A DNA stretch of 64,000 nucleotides from Bradyrhizobium sp. (GCF_016219575.1 NZ_JACRMG010000032.1:1-64000), one strand, 5' to 3'; counted from the stretch's first letter, positions 9,129 through 18,285 are shown. A program made the numbers and translations. The notes: generated by a model from the sequence alone, not told the origin.

Positions 9129-9209
9129 GGGGCCTCGCTGGGGGCTCGGTCTCTACCCAATCTATGTGCGCCAGGGCGGCACCGCAAAGGCCCTTTCGCC
9201 CGGAAAGGC

Positions 9210-10583
9210 TCAGTAAGTCAGCTCCGCCATCACAATCCGGTTTTCCGACGCCGGCCAGGCCCGCGCCACAATCCGTTCATGATTGAAGATGGCAACCACC
9301 GGCCGCCCCGTCTCGCCAGTGGGGAGCCGCAACGTGGCCGTGGAGTCGGTCGGAACCCCGGTCTTCACGTCGGCCGGCTCCTTGCCGTCGAGCAGGACCA
9401 CGTCGCGCGGCAGCCCGAAATAGCCGCGCGGCCGCGTCATGATGACGACGCTGCCCGCGCCTGCATCGGCAGGCCCCGGCGCCTTGGCCGCACGCAGGTG
9501 CACGACGTCTGAAGAGCGCGGAAACGGCGAACGGTAGAAATGCGTGATCGGCGCGCCCGGCGAGGTCAGCACCATCTCGAGATGCCAGGCGGGATCGACC
9601 TTCGCGGGACCCCAGCGCCCGTCCGCGCCGGTCTGCGAGGAATGGATCGGACCGCCGAGACGCCCGCCGCTGTCCGGCGACACATGATAAATCTCGACGG
9701 TGGCGCCGCCGACCGGCCGGTTGGTCTGGACGCCGCCGGGCGTTGCCGTGACGAGGCCGCTCAACCTCACCTCCGCTTCCGGCACGATCTCGATCCGCGA
9801 GGGCTCGCGGCCGGCGATGAACCTGTAGATCTCGCGGAAGGCGCGCGGATGGAACGCGACCTCGCGGTGATCGATCGTTCCCAGCATGAGATTGGTCGCG
9901 CCCTTCAGCGCCGGACCGTCGTTGGTGACATTGGTCGGCACGCCGGGCTTGCCGACAAAGCGGCCGTCTCCTTGCGCGTATTTGTCCATGCCGTCGCTGC
10001 GCAGCGTGAGGAATGCGGTGCCCGGCGTGACCTCGCTCTCGCCTGCGTTGAGTTCGCGCAGGAATGGACCGCGGCCGTTGAACTCGCTGCCGGGATTGTC
10101 CTCCCAGTCGAACACGCCGTGATTGGGCACGCCGCACAGCACGGCGTGGCTGACATCGCCGCCGCCGCCATTCCTGATGACGTTGCGGATCGCGTAGCCG
10201 CCGCGCGAATTGCCGACCAGCGCGACGCGCGAGGCGCCCGTGCGTTGTTTCAGATCCTTGATCGCCTCAGCGAGTTCGCGCCGCTGGTCGGCGGTCGAGG
10301 AGCGGCCTTCCTGCGCCACCGAATCATCGGTGCGGGCGAGCGGATCGGTGAAATTGATCGCAACCATCCGCTCGCGCGGCACGCCGTTCGATTCCATCCG
10401 CCACAGCGTCGAGATCCACAGCGCGGCATGATCGCCATTGCCGTGCACGAACAGGATCGGTGGAATGTCGGCCGCGGCAGTGCCGGCCGGCGCGGTCTGG
10501 GCGATGGCCGGAGCCACAAAGCTGCCGGTCCACAGGGGCAAGGTTCCGGCAGCCCCCAGCAGCGTTCGCCGCGATATGCCCAT
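9210..10583 (-). CDS. Exported alpha/beta-hydrolase (esterase/lipase-like)
   Basis: This 457-residue protein has a twin-arginine-like leader (SRRTLLG, hydrophobic stretch, cleavage probably near AIAQ at about residue 29), so it is likely periplasmic. The hydrolase half has the oxyanion HGNGDH at 47-52 and the nucleophile elbow GNSRGG with Ser126; a His in the segment GTIDHREVAFHP is a candidate triad member. The C-terminal ~200 residues are beta-rich, resembling carbohydrate-binding or Ig-like modules. The substrate is unknown. It diverges from the MFS gene at 10735. Confidence 0.85.
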   Translation of the reverse strand: MGISRRTLLGAAGTLPLWTGSFVAPAIAQTAPAGTAAADIPPILFVHGNGDHAALWISTLWRMESNGVPRERMVAINFTDPLARTDDSVAQEGRSSTADQRRELAEAIKDLKQRTGASRVALVGNSRGGYAIRNVIRNGGGGDVSHAVLCGVPNHGVFDWEDNPGSEFNGRGPFLRELNAGESEVTPGTAFLTLRSDGMDKYAQGDGRFVGKPGVPTNVTNDGPALKGATNLMLGTIDHREVAFHPRAFREIYRFIAGREPSRIEIVPEAEVRLSGLVTATPGGVQTNRPVGGATVEIYHVSPDSGGRLGGPIHSSQTGADGRWGPAKVDPAWHLEMVLTSPGAPITHFYRSPFPRSSDVVHLRAAKAPGPADAGAGSVVIMTRPRGYFGLPRDVVLLDGKEPADVKTGVPTDSTATLRLPTGETGRPVVAIFNHERIVARAWPASENRIVMAELTY

Positions 10584-10734
10584 CCTGTAATCTCCCTCGT
10601 GTTTTCAGCAATTTAGCGGAGCCGAAAGAGTCCGGAAAGCACGCTTATCCACTGGACAGGGGCGCGCATTCACAGGCATCTCTTGGGCTGGCCGCTGCTC
10701 GCGGCCTGCCATAGCAAGCCAAACGGGACGGGAT

Positions 10735-12423
10735 ATGACGGAATCGCCGCCGCGCAAGACCGCCGATCACAGCATCACCGCACCGCTGAAATTTTCGGTC
10801 TTCCGCCGCATCTGGCTGGCCAGCCTGCTCTCCAATCTCGGCCTGTTGATCCAGGGTGTCGGCGCCGCCTGGGCGATGACGCAGATGGCATCGTCAGCCG
10901 ACAAGGTCGCGCTGGTGCAGACCGCGCTGATGCTGCCGATCATGCTGATCTCGATGCCGGCCGGCGCCATCGCCGACATGCACGACCGGCGCGTCGTCAC
11001 CATGGTCGCGTTGTCGATCTCGCTGGTCGGCGCCACCGCGCTGACTGTCCTCGCCTGGCTCAACCTGATCACGCCGAACATCCTGCTCGCCTTCTGCTTC
11101 ATCGTCGGCACCGGCATGGCGCTGATGGGCCCGGCCTGGCAGTCATCGGTGAGCGAGCAGGTGCCGCCCGAAGCCTTGCCGGCGGCGGTAGCGCTCAACG
11201 GCATCAGCTTCAACATCGCGCGCAGCGTGGGCCCGGCCATCGGCGGCGTCATCGTGGCGACATCGGGCGCGGTGGCAGCCTTTGCCGTCAACGCCGTGAT
11301 GTACCTGCCGCTGCTGGTCGTGCTGTTCCTGTGGAATCGCGTCAGCGAGCCGTCGCGGCTGCCGCGCGAGCGGCTCAACCGCGCCATGGTCTCCGGCGTG
11401 CGCTACATCGCCAATTCGCCGTCGATCAGGATCGTGCTGACGCGCACGCTGGTCACCGGCATCATCGGCGGCTCGGTGCTGGCGCTGATGCCGCTGATCG
11501 TCCGCGATCTCCTGCATGGCGGCGCGCAGATGTACGGCATCATGCTGGGCGCCTTCGGCATGGGCGCGGTGGTCGGTGCACTCAACATCACCGAGGTGCG
11601 CAAGCGGCTGAATGGCGAGAGTGCGATCCGCGCCTGCACGATCTCGATGGCGGGCGGGATCACGGCGGTGGCGCTGAGCAAGCAGCCGGCGCTCACCGCA
11701 GCCGCACTGGTGGTGACGGGCGCGGCATGGATGCTCGCGGTCGCCTTGTTCAATATCGGCGTGCAGCTTTCGGCGCCGCGCTGGGTCGCCGGCCGCTCGC
11801 TCGCGGCGTTCCAGGCGGGAATCGCGGGCGGCATCGGCGTCGGCAGCTGGTTCTGGGGCCACCTCACCGACTATGCCGGCGTCGAGATCGCGCTGCTGAC
11901 TTCCGCCGGACTGATGCTGCTGTCGCCGCTGCTTGGCCTGTGGCTGCGCATGCCGCCGATCGGCGCGCGCAACGAGCCAGCCGCCGAATTGCTCGCCGAT
12001 CCCGAGGTGAAGCTGTCGCTCACGGGACGGAGCGGTCCGCTGGTGGTGGAGATCGAGTACCGCGTCGCGACGGACAACGCGCGCGCGTTTCACAACGTGA
12101 TGCAGGAGGTGCAGCTCAGCCGCCAGCGCAACGGCGCCTATGGCTGGTCGATCGCGCGCGATATCGCCGATCCCGAGCTATGGACCGAGCGCTATCACTG
12201 CCCGACCTGGCTCGATTATCTGCGCCAGCGCAACCGCGCCACGCAGTCCGAGCGCGTGTTGTATCAGCAGGCGATCGACTTCCATCTCGGCCCCGAGCCG
12301 GTGCGGGTGCGCCGCATGCTGGAGCGGCCGTTCGGCTCGGTGCGCTGGAAGGAGGAGACGCCCGACCGCGCCGCCGAGGAAGTGCTGCCCGTGGTCGCGC
12401 AGGCGGCGGGGAGCAGCACGTAG
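10735..12423 (+). CDS. MFS exporter (MFS_3/enterobactin-exporter-like) with cytosolic C-terminal domain
   Basis: This 562-residue protein has about ten to twelve hydrophobic segments in residues 20-410, with the MFS loop motif GAIADMHDRR. Residues about 425-562 are hydrophilic and contain EIEYRVATDNARAFHNVMQEVQLSRQRNGAYGWSIARDI, the extra domain seen in the 'transmembrane secretion effector' group (PF05977 type). It likely effluxes a small molecule by proton antiport. The start is the ATG at 10735. It stands alone on the plus strand and converges on the small Cys-rich gene. Confidence 0.92.
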   Translation: MTESPPRKTADHSITAPLKFSVFRRIWLASLLSNLGLLIQGVGAAWAMTQMASSADKVALVQTALMLPIMLISMPAGAIADMHDRRVVTMVALSISLVGATALTVLAWLNLITPNILLAFCFIVGTGMALMGPAWQSSVSEQVPPEALPAAVALNGISFNIARSVGPAIGGVIVATSGAVAAFAVNAVMYLPLLVVLFLWNRVSEPSRLPRERLNRAMVSGVRYIANSPSIRIVLTRTLVTGIIGGSVLALMPLIVRDLLHGGAQMYGIMLGAFGMGAVVGALNITEVRKRLNGESAIRACTISMAGGITAVALSKQPALTAAALVVTGAAWMLAVALFNIGVQLSAPRWVAGRSLAAFQAGIAGGIGVGSWFWGHLTDYAGVEIALLTSAGLMLLSPLLGLWLRMPPIGARNEPAAELLADPEVKLSLTGRSGPLVVEIEYRVATDNARAFHNVMQEVQLSRQRNGAYGWSIARDIADPELWTERYHCPTWLDYLRQRNRATQSERVLYQQAIDFHLGPEPVRVRRMLERPFGSVRWKEETPDRAAEEVLPVVAQAAGSST

Positions 12424-12431
12424 CGCTCGTC

Positions 12432-12641
12432 TTATCGCCCGTGCGAGGCCAGCGTCGCCTGGCAAGCCTTGCTCAGGCGGGCGCGATTCTGCTGCAGGCA
12501 GGCGAGCACGACCATGTCGCCGGCATTGAGATGGGCGCGGCAGAAGCGCGAGGCGTCGCGCGCGCAGGCGTCCTGGCCCTGCGCCGAAGCGCTGCCAGCC
12601 GCGATCGCGACAAAGGATACAACGAGAAGAAACCGGATCAT
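12432..12641 (-). CDS. Small exported Cys-rich protein (copy 1)
   Basis: This 69-residue protein has a clear signal peptide (MIRFLLVVSFVAIAAGSASA, cleavage before QGQDA). The mature part has four Cys in the pattern C-D-R-C, then CLQQNRARLSKAC. The start is the ATG at 12641, with AAGG eight bases upstream; a GTG three codons earlier is the alternative. The mature part matches the pattern of the next gene on the same strand (CxxDAxRxC, then CxxxxRAxLSxxC), so they appear to be distant paralogues. Function unknown; two disulfides are likely in the periplasm. Confidence 0.78.
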   Translation of the reverse strand: MIRFLLVVSFVAIAAGSASAQGQDACARDASRFCRAHLNAGDMVVLACLQQNRARLSKACQATLASHGR

Positions 12642-12716
12642 CGCAGTCACCTTGAATACCCAGCGATGAGGGCGTTCTAAGGCCGGCTTGCCCGCATCGC
12701 AATGGGCATGTCGGAA

Positions 12717-12754
12717 AACGACGATCCGGCGCGAGGAAGCCTCGCGCCGGATCG
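12717..12754 (-). terminator. Rho-independent terminator, 15-bp perfect stem
   Basis: CGATCCGGCGCGAGG at 12722-12736 pairs perfectly with 12740-12754 around the loop AAG. On the minus strand it is followed by TTTTCC. It lies just downstream of the Cys-rich gene 12777-13061 and should separate it from copy 1. Confidence 0.85.
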
Positions 12755-12776
12755 CGTGACCGCAAACTTCGGAGGA

Positions 12777-13061
12777 TCAGTCCGCGGCGGAAATCTTGCG
12801 CGTCTTCTGGGCCGCGAGGTCCTTGTCCATGACGGAGCGGCAGCCCGGAGAAAGCTCGGCGCGGTGCTTGAACATGCAGGCGGTGATTTTCGGGATGTTC
12901 GGGATCTCGCTGCTGCAGAGGCGGAACGCGTCGCCCGTGCACTGCTGCTGGGCCTCGGCGCTGTAGGCGAAGGTCTGGGTCGAGGTCATCGCGCCAAGCG
13001 TGGTCGCAATGGTCAAAGCCAGAATGGCCTTGCGAAGGGTCTTGGTGAGGGCGGCGGTCAT
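12777..13061 (-). CDS. Small exported Cys-rich protein (copy 2)
   Basis: This 94-residue protein has a signal peptide (AILALTIATTLGAMTSTQTFA). The mature part has four Cys: QQCTGDAFRLCSSEIP and ACMFKHRAELSPGCRSVM. It starts at the ATG at 13061 with AGGAG upstream. The spacing of Cys, Asp/Arg and the RAxLSxxC tail match the neighbouring small gene 12432-12641, although the overall identity is low. It is probably a periplasmic protein with two disulfide bonds; the function is unknown. The terminator at 12722-12754 ends its transcript. Confidence 0.82.
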   Translation of the reverse strand: MTAALTKTLRKAILALTIATTLGAMTSTQTFAYSAEAQQQCTGDAFRLCSSEIPNIPKITACMFKHRAELSPGCRSVMDKDLAAQKTRKISAAD

Positions 13062-13135
13062 GGTCGGCTCCTGTTGGCCCCGCCATGGGGCCGTTGACTG
13101 TTGGTGTCACAATGCCCCGACCGCGTTCCCGGCAC

Positions 13136-13151
13136 CGTGATAGCCATCACA
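13136..13151. promoter_or_regulatory. CRP-like palindrome CGTGA-N6-TCACA
   Basis: CGTGATAGCCATCACA differs from the CRP consensus TGTGA-N6-TCACA at one position. It lies in the 323-base gap (13062-13384) between the divergent Cys-rich gene and the polysaccharide deacetylase gene, 75 bases from the former. Nothing else was recognised in this gap. Confidence 0.3.
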
Positions 13152-13384
13152 GAGCAGATCACACAAGCAAGCCATTGATAATACTGCAGTATCAGGAGTA
13201 CGGCGGATTCCGGCGCCGGTTTCGTACGGCGGCGGCCAAAATTTTCCTGGGCCGGCCGGCCATTCGTTGGTGGGGCGTTAAGACCTCATTCGCATTAATG
13301 CGCCGTTACGGGATTGGAGCGTTTTCGAGCGAAGTGGGTACCGGTTCGCGCGAAGAAACGCGTCGTTCAGTGGGAATTTTAGTG

Positions 13385-14431
13385 ATGCGTAATGCGTTGG
13401 GCCTGATGCTGGCCAGTGTCGTTGCGGCGGTCGTGATCGCCGGAGTTTGGTTCTGGACTTCCTCGCCGCACGCCGATGCGGCCGCTCCCCAAACCATCGC
13501 CGCCAGGAGGGCCGAGCCGCTGCCGCCGGCCGCGGCGAAGCCCGCCGCAAAGGACGATGTCCAGGCTACCGCCTCGCTCTCCAGGCCGGTTCAGATGGCC
13601 GCGCCTTCGCCCGCACCGGCCACGCCCGTGCAGCAGAAGCCGGCCTGCGCCAATCCCAACGCGCTCGGCGTCGCCCGCACCGTCGTCATCGACACCAAGG
13701 GCGGCCCCGGCTTCGGGTTCGAGCATTTCAAGCAACTCGATTTCCTCGCCGACAAGGAAGTGGTGCTGACCTTCGACGACGGCCCGTGGCCGAACAACAC
13801 GCCGGCCGTGCTGAAGGCGCTTGCCGAAGAATGCACCAAGGGCCTGTTCTTCTCGGTCGGCAAGCATGCGACCTATCACCCGGAGATCCTGAAGCAGGTT
13901 CTTGCCGCCGGCCACACCGTCGGCACGCACACTTGGTCGCACGTCAACCTCAACAACAAGAAGATGACGGAGCAGCAGGTCCGTGACGAGCTGGAGAAAG
14001 GTTTCAGCGCCGTGAAATCCGCGCTCGGCCAGGCGCCGGCGCCGTTCTTCCGGTTTCCCCAGCTGCAGCACAATCCGGCGGCGATGACCTATCTCGGCAC
14101 GCGCAATGTGGCGATGTTCTCGACCGATCTCGATTCCTTCGATTTCCGCTCGAGCAATGCCGATCAGATCATCAACACCGTGATGACCAAGGTCGACAAG
14201 CTCGGCAAGGGCATCATCCTGATGCACGACTTCCAGAAGCTGACCGGCGAGGCGCTGCCCACGCTGCTGCAACGGCTGAAGGCCGGCGGCTACAAGGTCG
14301 TGCACATGAAGGCGAAGACGCCGTTCGACACGCTGCCGGAATATGACGCGATGATGGTGAAGGACTCGAAACTGCCGACCGTCTCGAGCCGCCCGGTGAG
14401 CCAGGTGGTGCAGACCGTCACCAACGATTGA
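13385..14431 (+). CDS. Polysaccharide deacetylase (NodB-homology domain), membrane-anchored or exported
   Basis: This 348-residue protein has an N-terminal hydrophobic segment (residues 4-24) followed by a Pro/Ala-rich linker to about residue 120. The NodB domain is at 120-320: VVLTFDDGPW (Asp131/Asp132), the zinc-binding HTWSH pair (His182 and His186), then FFRFPQLQHNP and GIILMHDF. It should remove acetyl groups from an N-acetylated cell-wall or envelope polysaccharide in the periplasm. The start is the ATG at 13385; the frame is open 100 codons further up, but that part lacks any family features. A terminator follows at 14460. Confidence 0.93.
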   Translation: MRNALGLMLASVVAAVVIAGVWFWTSSPHADAAAPQTIAARRAEPLPPAAAKPAAKDDVQATASLSRPVQMAAPSPAPATPVQQKPACANPNALGVARTVVIDTKGGPGFGFEHFKQLDFLADKEVVLTFDDGPWPNNTPAVLKALAEECTKGLFFSVGKHATYHPEILKQVLAAGHTVGTHTWSHVNLNNKKMTEQQVRDELEKGFSAVKSALGQAPAPFFRFPQLQHNPAAMTYLGTRNVAMFSTDLDSFDFRSSNADQIINTVMTKVDKLGKGIILMHDFQKLTGEALPTLLQRLKAGGYKVVHMKAKTPFDTLPEYDAMMVKDSKLPTVSSRPVSQVVQTVTND

Positions 14432-14459
14432 TCGGTCCATCCATCGCTGCAAACGAAAA

Positions 14460-14490
14460 CGCCCCGGAGACGATCCGGGGCGTTTTGTTT
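14460..14490. terminator. Bidirectional Rho-independent terminator
   Basis: CGCCCCGGA at 14460-14468 pairs with TCCGGGGCG at 14474-14482 around GACGA, followed by TTTTGTTTTG on the plus strand. It is preceded by GAAAA, so it may also work on the minus strand. It sits between the convergent genes ending at 14431 and 14501. Confidence 0.85.
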
Positions 14491-14500
14491 TGTTTGGGCC

Positions 14501-14980
14501 TCACCAGCCGCCGAGCATCCCGGCATAGCCGCCGTAGCGATAGATCTCGCGCATGATGCGCGCCTCGTCCCAATGCTGGCGCTGGCGCTTGGGCTTTTCG
14601 CTCTTCGCCTGTTTGGGTTTCTCGGGCGTGGCCGTCGTCGCAGGAGCCGCGGGCGCAGGCTTGCTTTCGTCGAACGTCACCTGGCCTTCCCTGTTCTCGG
14701 CCGGCTTGGTGCCGGCTACCGACGGACGCTGCACGAAGGTCGGCGTTTCCTGAGCGGGAGCGGCAGCAGGCGCGGCCTCGACAGCCTTCGGGGCCTCCGG
14801 CGGCCTGGGCGGATCCGGCGGCCTCGGGGCTTCCACGACTTTCGGCGTTTCAGCCGCCTTGCCGAGCGCGCCCGGCAATTTCTGGTCGACGCCCGACAGC
14901 GACAGGCTGCGGCCTTCGCCGGCTTGCACGGGCGCGATCGAAACCAGTGCGAAGGCGGCAATCAATGCGAATATGCGCAT
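14501..14980 (-). CDS. Exported proline/alanine-rich hypothetical protein
   Basis: This 159-residue protein has a signal peptide (MRIFALIAAFALVSIAPVQAG), then a low-complexity Pro/Ala/Glu/Lys-rich stretch (about residues 45-125, including PRPPDPPRPPEAPK), and a basic C-terminus with QRQHWDEARIMREIYRYGGYAGMLGGW. It starts at the ATG at 14980 with GGGGGAGA upstream. I do not recognise a family; the aromatic Gly-rich tail might be a partner-binding motif. It converges on the polysaccharide deacetylase gene across a shared terminator. Confidence 0.72.
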   Translation of the reverse strand: MRIFALIAAFALVSIAPVQAGEGRSLSLSGVDQKLPGALGKAAETPKVVEAPRPPDPPRPPEAPKAVEAAPAAAPAQETPTFVQRPSVAGTKPAENREGQVTFDESKPAPAAPATTATPEKPKQAKSEKPKRQRQHWDEARIMREIYRYGGYAGMLGGW

Positions 14981-15102
14981 GGGAAATCTCCCCCTGTAAT
15001 CAACGCGGCAAAGTAACCGGCGCGGGCAGATCGTTATGTGAGTTAGATCACGGACAGTATATTGGTCGAACCAACGCGACGCCGAGTTCAACGGATAAAA
15101 AC

Positions 15103-15178
15103 TGGTGCCGCAAGAGGGACTCGAACCCCCGACCCCGTCATTACGAATGACGTGCTCTACCAACTGAGCTATTGCGGC
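15103..15178 (-). tRNA. tRNA-Thr (anticodon CGT)
   Basis: On the minus strand the acceptor stem GCCGCAA pairs with TTGCGGC, the anticodon stem CGTCA/TGACG encloses TTCGTAA, and the T-arm is GGGGG TTCGAGT CCCTC. The CCA end is encoded. The anticodon CGT reads ACG (threonine). Confidence 0.96.
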
Positions 15179-15337
15179 GGACCATCGAAAGCGGCGTCCG
15201 AACAAGGCCGGAACGCGTGCGCACCTGATATCGGGCACGGCTCCGATTGGCAAGGAAAAGCAGCCTTTCCCGCAGCGTTTTCAAGCGAAGCGGGCACCGG
15301 TCCGCGTCAAGAAAACGCGTCAAATCAAAGGCCCGTC

Positions 15338-17071
15338 TCAGCTGCCCCAGCGGGACAGGAAACCGCGCCAGCCGCCGGCTTGGGCCTTTGGCGTGCCGAT
15401 TTGCTCGGCAAATTCGTCGCCTGGCACCTCGTCGTCGACCCCGGGGTCGTCGGGGGGGCGGACGATGGGAATGACCTGGGGAATGGTTTTCGGGATGTCC
15501 TGGCGGGTGCGGAACAGGGGCGCCGGCTGGGAGGGGGTCGATTCGGCTTTCGCGGGGGCCGGAGCTGGTGCGGCCGCGGCAGGCGGCGCCGGCTCGGCGG
15601 GCGCGGCAGCCTCCGGCGCCGATGCGACCGGCGCATTGTCCTGCGCGGCCGGCGTCAGCGGCACGACGACGTCGTCGCGCGGCGGCTCGGCAAGTCCGTT
15701 GCTCTCGGATTCGATCCGCTTCGGCGGGGGAGCCGCCAGCATCGCGTCCTCGAAGGGCGAGGATTCGATCGCGGCGCCCTTGTCCGACGGCAGGCTCGCC
15801 ACCGGCGTCTGCCACTGGAACGCATCGAGCTTGCCCGACACCGGCGACACCGGACGCCAGCGTTCGCTGACATAGCCGTCCGCGGTCCAGGCCGGGTCGT
15901 GCAGCGCGCGCACGGCGCGCATGGCCCAGGCGCGCGCCCGCCCGCTGTCGCCATGTTCGGTGCGCTCGATCTCCGCCATCAGCACCGCGACGCGCTGCGT
16001 CGGCTTGTCGATGAAGGGCGCCAGCGCCTCGCGGGCGCGGGCAAATTCGGAAGCATCGATCGCCGCGCGCGCCACCGCCAGCGCGCCCTCGATATGGCCG
16101 GGCATTTTTGCCGCCAGCGTCTCCATGCGCACGAGACGTTGCCGCGCGGAATCGCCGAGCTTCACATGCGCGTAGGCCTCGGCGAGATCGGGATGCGGCT
16201 GCGCAAGCCATGCCGCTTCGACGATCCGCATCGCGCGGCGCACCTGATGCGCCTCGCTCTCGAACCTGGCGGCGAGCACCGCGGCCGGCACCAGCGTCGG
16301 CGCGAGCTTGACGGCCTCCATCGCGCTATCGCGCGACAGGTCGCGGTCGACCTTATCCAGCTCCAATGCGCGCGCGGTGAGCAGCACGCCGCGCTGGCGG
16401 CGGTAGGTCGCCTTGTCGATCAGGCCGGAGGAGAGATTGTTGTCGAGGATCGACAGCGCGCCGTTCCAGTCGCCCTTGGCGCAGCGGAAGCCGAGCACCG
16501 CATGCGAGGCCCAGGTCGAGGACGGCGAAATCTTCAGCGCCTCGTCCGCGATCATCACCGCGGAAACCGGATCGTCGGCGCGCTGCGCCTCGATGAACAG
16601 GCCGCGCAGGCCCAAGAGCCGCGTGTCGTCGCGCTCCGCCATGGCGCGGAAGGCGCGCTGCGCGCTCTCGCGGTCGCCTTCGAGCTGCGCCGATTGCGCC
16701 GTCAGCAGCAGCGCCAGCGGATCGTGCCCGGCGTGACGCTGCGCGTCGCTCGCATGCCGGCGCGCCAGCGACACGTCGCCATGGCCGACCGCGAGCAACC
16801 CTTGCGTGATGGCATGACGGCCGCGCGCCTGGCGGCGCTCGTGCCGCCTGCGGCGCATGCGATCGGGCGTGCGCCACAGCCCGCGCAGGATCGACCACAG
16901 GATGACGCCCGCCACGACGGCGACGCCGAGCCCCAGCACGAACACCGGCAGCGCCATCTCGGCGCGCCAGCCGCCCCAGGACAGCACGACGTCGCCGGGC
17001 TGGTCGGCAACCCATGCCGCGCCCGCGGCCAGCGCTGCGATCAGGGCCAGGAAAAGAATGATGCGGATCAT
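15338..17071 (-). CDS. hemY: HemY-like tetratricopeptide membrane protein
   Basis: This 577-residue protein has two N-terminal transmembrane segments (about residues 3-22 and 40-62) and the HemY_N signature VLGLGVAVVAGVILWSILRGLWRTP, then helical TPR-like repeats to about residue 430, and a Pro/Ala-rich low-complexity tail. HemY of this (non-oxidase) type sits beside hemD and is linked to late haem or porphyrin steps; its mechanism is not settled, and it is not the protoporphyrinogen oxidase also called HemY. The start is the ATG at 17071, 17 bases after mic60. It forms a minus-strand operon hemD-mic60-hemY. Confidence 0.85.
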   Translation of the reverse strand: MIRIILFLALIAALAAGAAWVADQPGDVVLSWGGWRAEMALPVFVLGLGVAVVAGVILWSILRGLWRTPDRMRRRRHERRQARGRHAITQGLLAVGHGDVSLARRHASDAQRHAGHDPLALLLTAQSAQLEGDRESAQRAFRAMAERDDTRLLGLRGLFIEAQRADDPVSAVMIADEALKISPSSTWASHAVLGFRCAKGDWNGALSILDNNLSSGLIDKATYRRQRGVLLTARALELDKVDRDLSRDSAMEAVKLAPTLVPAAVLAARFESEAHQVRRAMRIVEAAWLAQPHPDLAEAYAHVKLGDSARQRLVRMETLAAKMPGHIEGALAVARAAIDASEFARAREALAPFIDKPTQRVAVLMAEIERTEHGDSGRARAWAMRAVRALHDPAWTADGYVSERWRPVSPVSGKLDAFQWQTPVASLPSDKGAAIESSPFEDAMLAAPPPKRIESESNGLAEPPRDDVVVPLTPAAQDNAPVASAPEAAAPAEPAPPAAAAPAPAPAKAESTPSQPAPLFRTRQDIPKTIPQVIPIVRPPDDPGVDDEVPGDEFAEQIGTPKAQAGGWRGFLSRWGS

Positions 17072-17088
17072 GAATTTCCTGCTTGTTC

Positions 17089-18285
17089 CTATTTGGCTGT
17101 CGCGAGCGCAGCCATGGCGTCGGAGGCGAACTTGCGCGAGGCGGCGAGCGCCGCGTCGCGGGTATCGGCCTTCTCGAGCCAGGCTTGCGCGGCGGCGCGA
17201 TCGGCGGGGGCCAGCGTGTTCAACTCGCGGCGCGCTTCGTTGAGATCGTTGCGCAGCGCAGCCGCAGTGACGCGCGCCACCACGCTGGCGCGGTCGGTGC
17301 CGGTCGCATCCGCGCGCTGGATGCGCACGAGTTTCGTGGCGCCCGCCTGCAGCCGGTCGACGATGCCGCTGCCGGTGGTCTCGGCCTCCGGCGGCGGCGG
17401 CGCGAGCTTCGGCACGATGGCCACGAGCTCGCGGCACAGGGCCGGCGCGCCGGGAACGCCGGACGCGGCGAACGCCTCGAGCGGCTTCAGCGCGTCGGCG
17501 CTTGCCGCGAGCGATTTCGCCGTCGCGAGCTGGGCGGCAAAGGGGTCGCCGTGGCGCACGGAGACGTCGAGCAGCGAGGCCGCGACCACGCGGCGCAGCG
17601 CGGCGTCATCAGCGGGCTTCGTGTCGACCGGCTTCGTTTCAGCCGACTTGAGCGCGGCGATCTCGGACTCCTGCGCCTTCGCCGCCCGCTCGATCTGTGC
17701 GATGCGATCGTTGACCGGAGAGAGATCGACCGGCACCGGCGCCGGCGCCGAGCCGTCGGCACGCGGCTGCGCTTTCACCTCGTTGACGGCGGAAGCAAGC
17801 TTGTCGGCCTGCGCCCGCGTTGCCGCGAGTTCGCTGCGCAGCGCGGCGACGGATTTTTCGATGCCGTCCATCCGCGCGGCGGCAGCGGGATCGGCAACCG
17901 GCGCGGCCGGCTTGCCCGCCTTCGATTCGAGACCGGCGATTCGCACGGTGAGATCGTCAATGGCGGCGGCATTGAGTTGCGGCGCAGGCGCGGGTGCCGG
18001 CGCCTGCACGGCCGGCCAGCCCAGCACCCAGCCGACGCCGATCACCAGCGCGGCTGCGACGGCTCCGGAGACCGGCGCGATCGCCCAGGGAGAGATCGGC
18101 TGCGAGACGGGCTGCGAAGGCTGCGGTGCGGCCTCGGCCGCCGTGTGCCCGCTCTCCCCGGTCGTTCCGGCCTCCGCCTTGGGGGTCTCGGTGACGTCGG
18201 TGGCCTTCAGGTCGATGGTGGGCGGCTCACGTTTGGGCCGGCTGGGCTCGGCTGGCGCCCCCTCTTCGGGCCTGTCATCGACCAT
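17089..18285 (-). CDS. mic60: Mitofilin/Mic60-like inner-membrane protein
   Basis: This 398-residue protein has a cytosolic Pro/Glu-rich N-terminus, one transmembrane segment (about residues 68-90), a coiled-coil-type stretch (about 105-215, rich in Ala/Lys/Glu with repeated AALRSELAATRAQ-like heptads) and a conserved C-terminal domain (from about 235 to the end, ending SDAMAALATAK). This layout and the position between hemD and hemY fit the alphaproteobacterial Mic60 homologue, the bacterial relative of mitochondrial mitofilin, which shapes intracytoplasmic membranes. The function here is inferred from position and architecture, not from a conserved catalytic motif. Confidence 0.8.
   Translation of the reverse strand: MVDDRPEEGAPAEPSRPKREPPTIDLKATDVTETPKAEAGTTGESGHTAAEAAPQPSQPVSQPISPWAIAPVSGAVAAALVIGVGWVLGWPAVQAPAPAPAPQLNAAAIDDLTVRIAGLESKAGKPAAPVADPAAAARMDGIEKSVAALRSELAATRAQADKLASAVNEVKAQPRADGSAPAPVPVDLSPVNDRIAQIERAAKAQESEIAALKSAETKPVDTKPADDAALRRVVAASLLDVSVRHGDPFAAQLATAKSLAASADALKPLEAFAASGVPGAPALCRELVAIVPKLAPPPPEAETTGSGIVDRLQAGATKLVRIQRADATGTDRASVVARVTAAALRNDLNEARRELNTLAPADRAAAQAWLEKADTRDAALAASRKFASDAMAALATAK

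Noticed and set aside
6167..9512. Long plus-strand open frames opposite the cyclase and P450 genes
   Set aside because: The minus-strand proteins carry full catalytic motifs, while the plus frames show low-complexity Arg/His/Gln-rich sequence.
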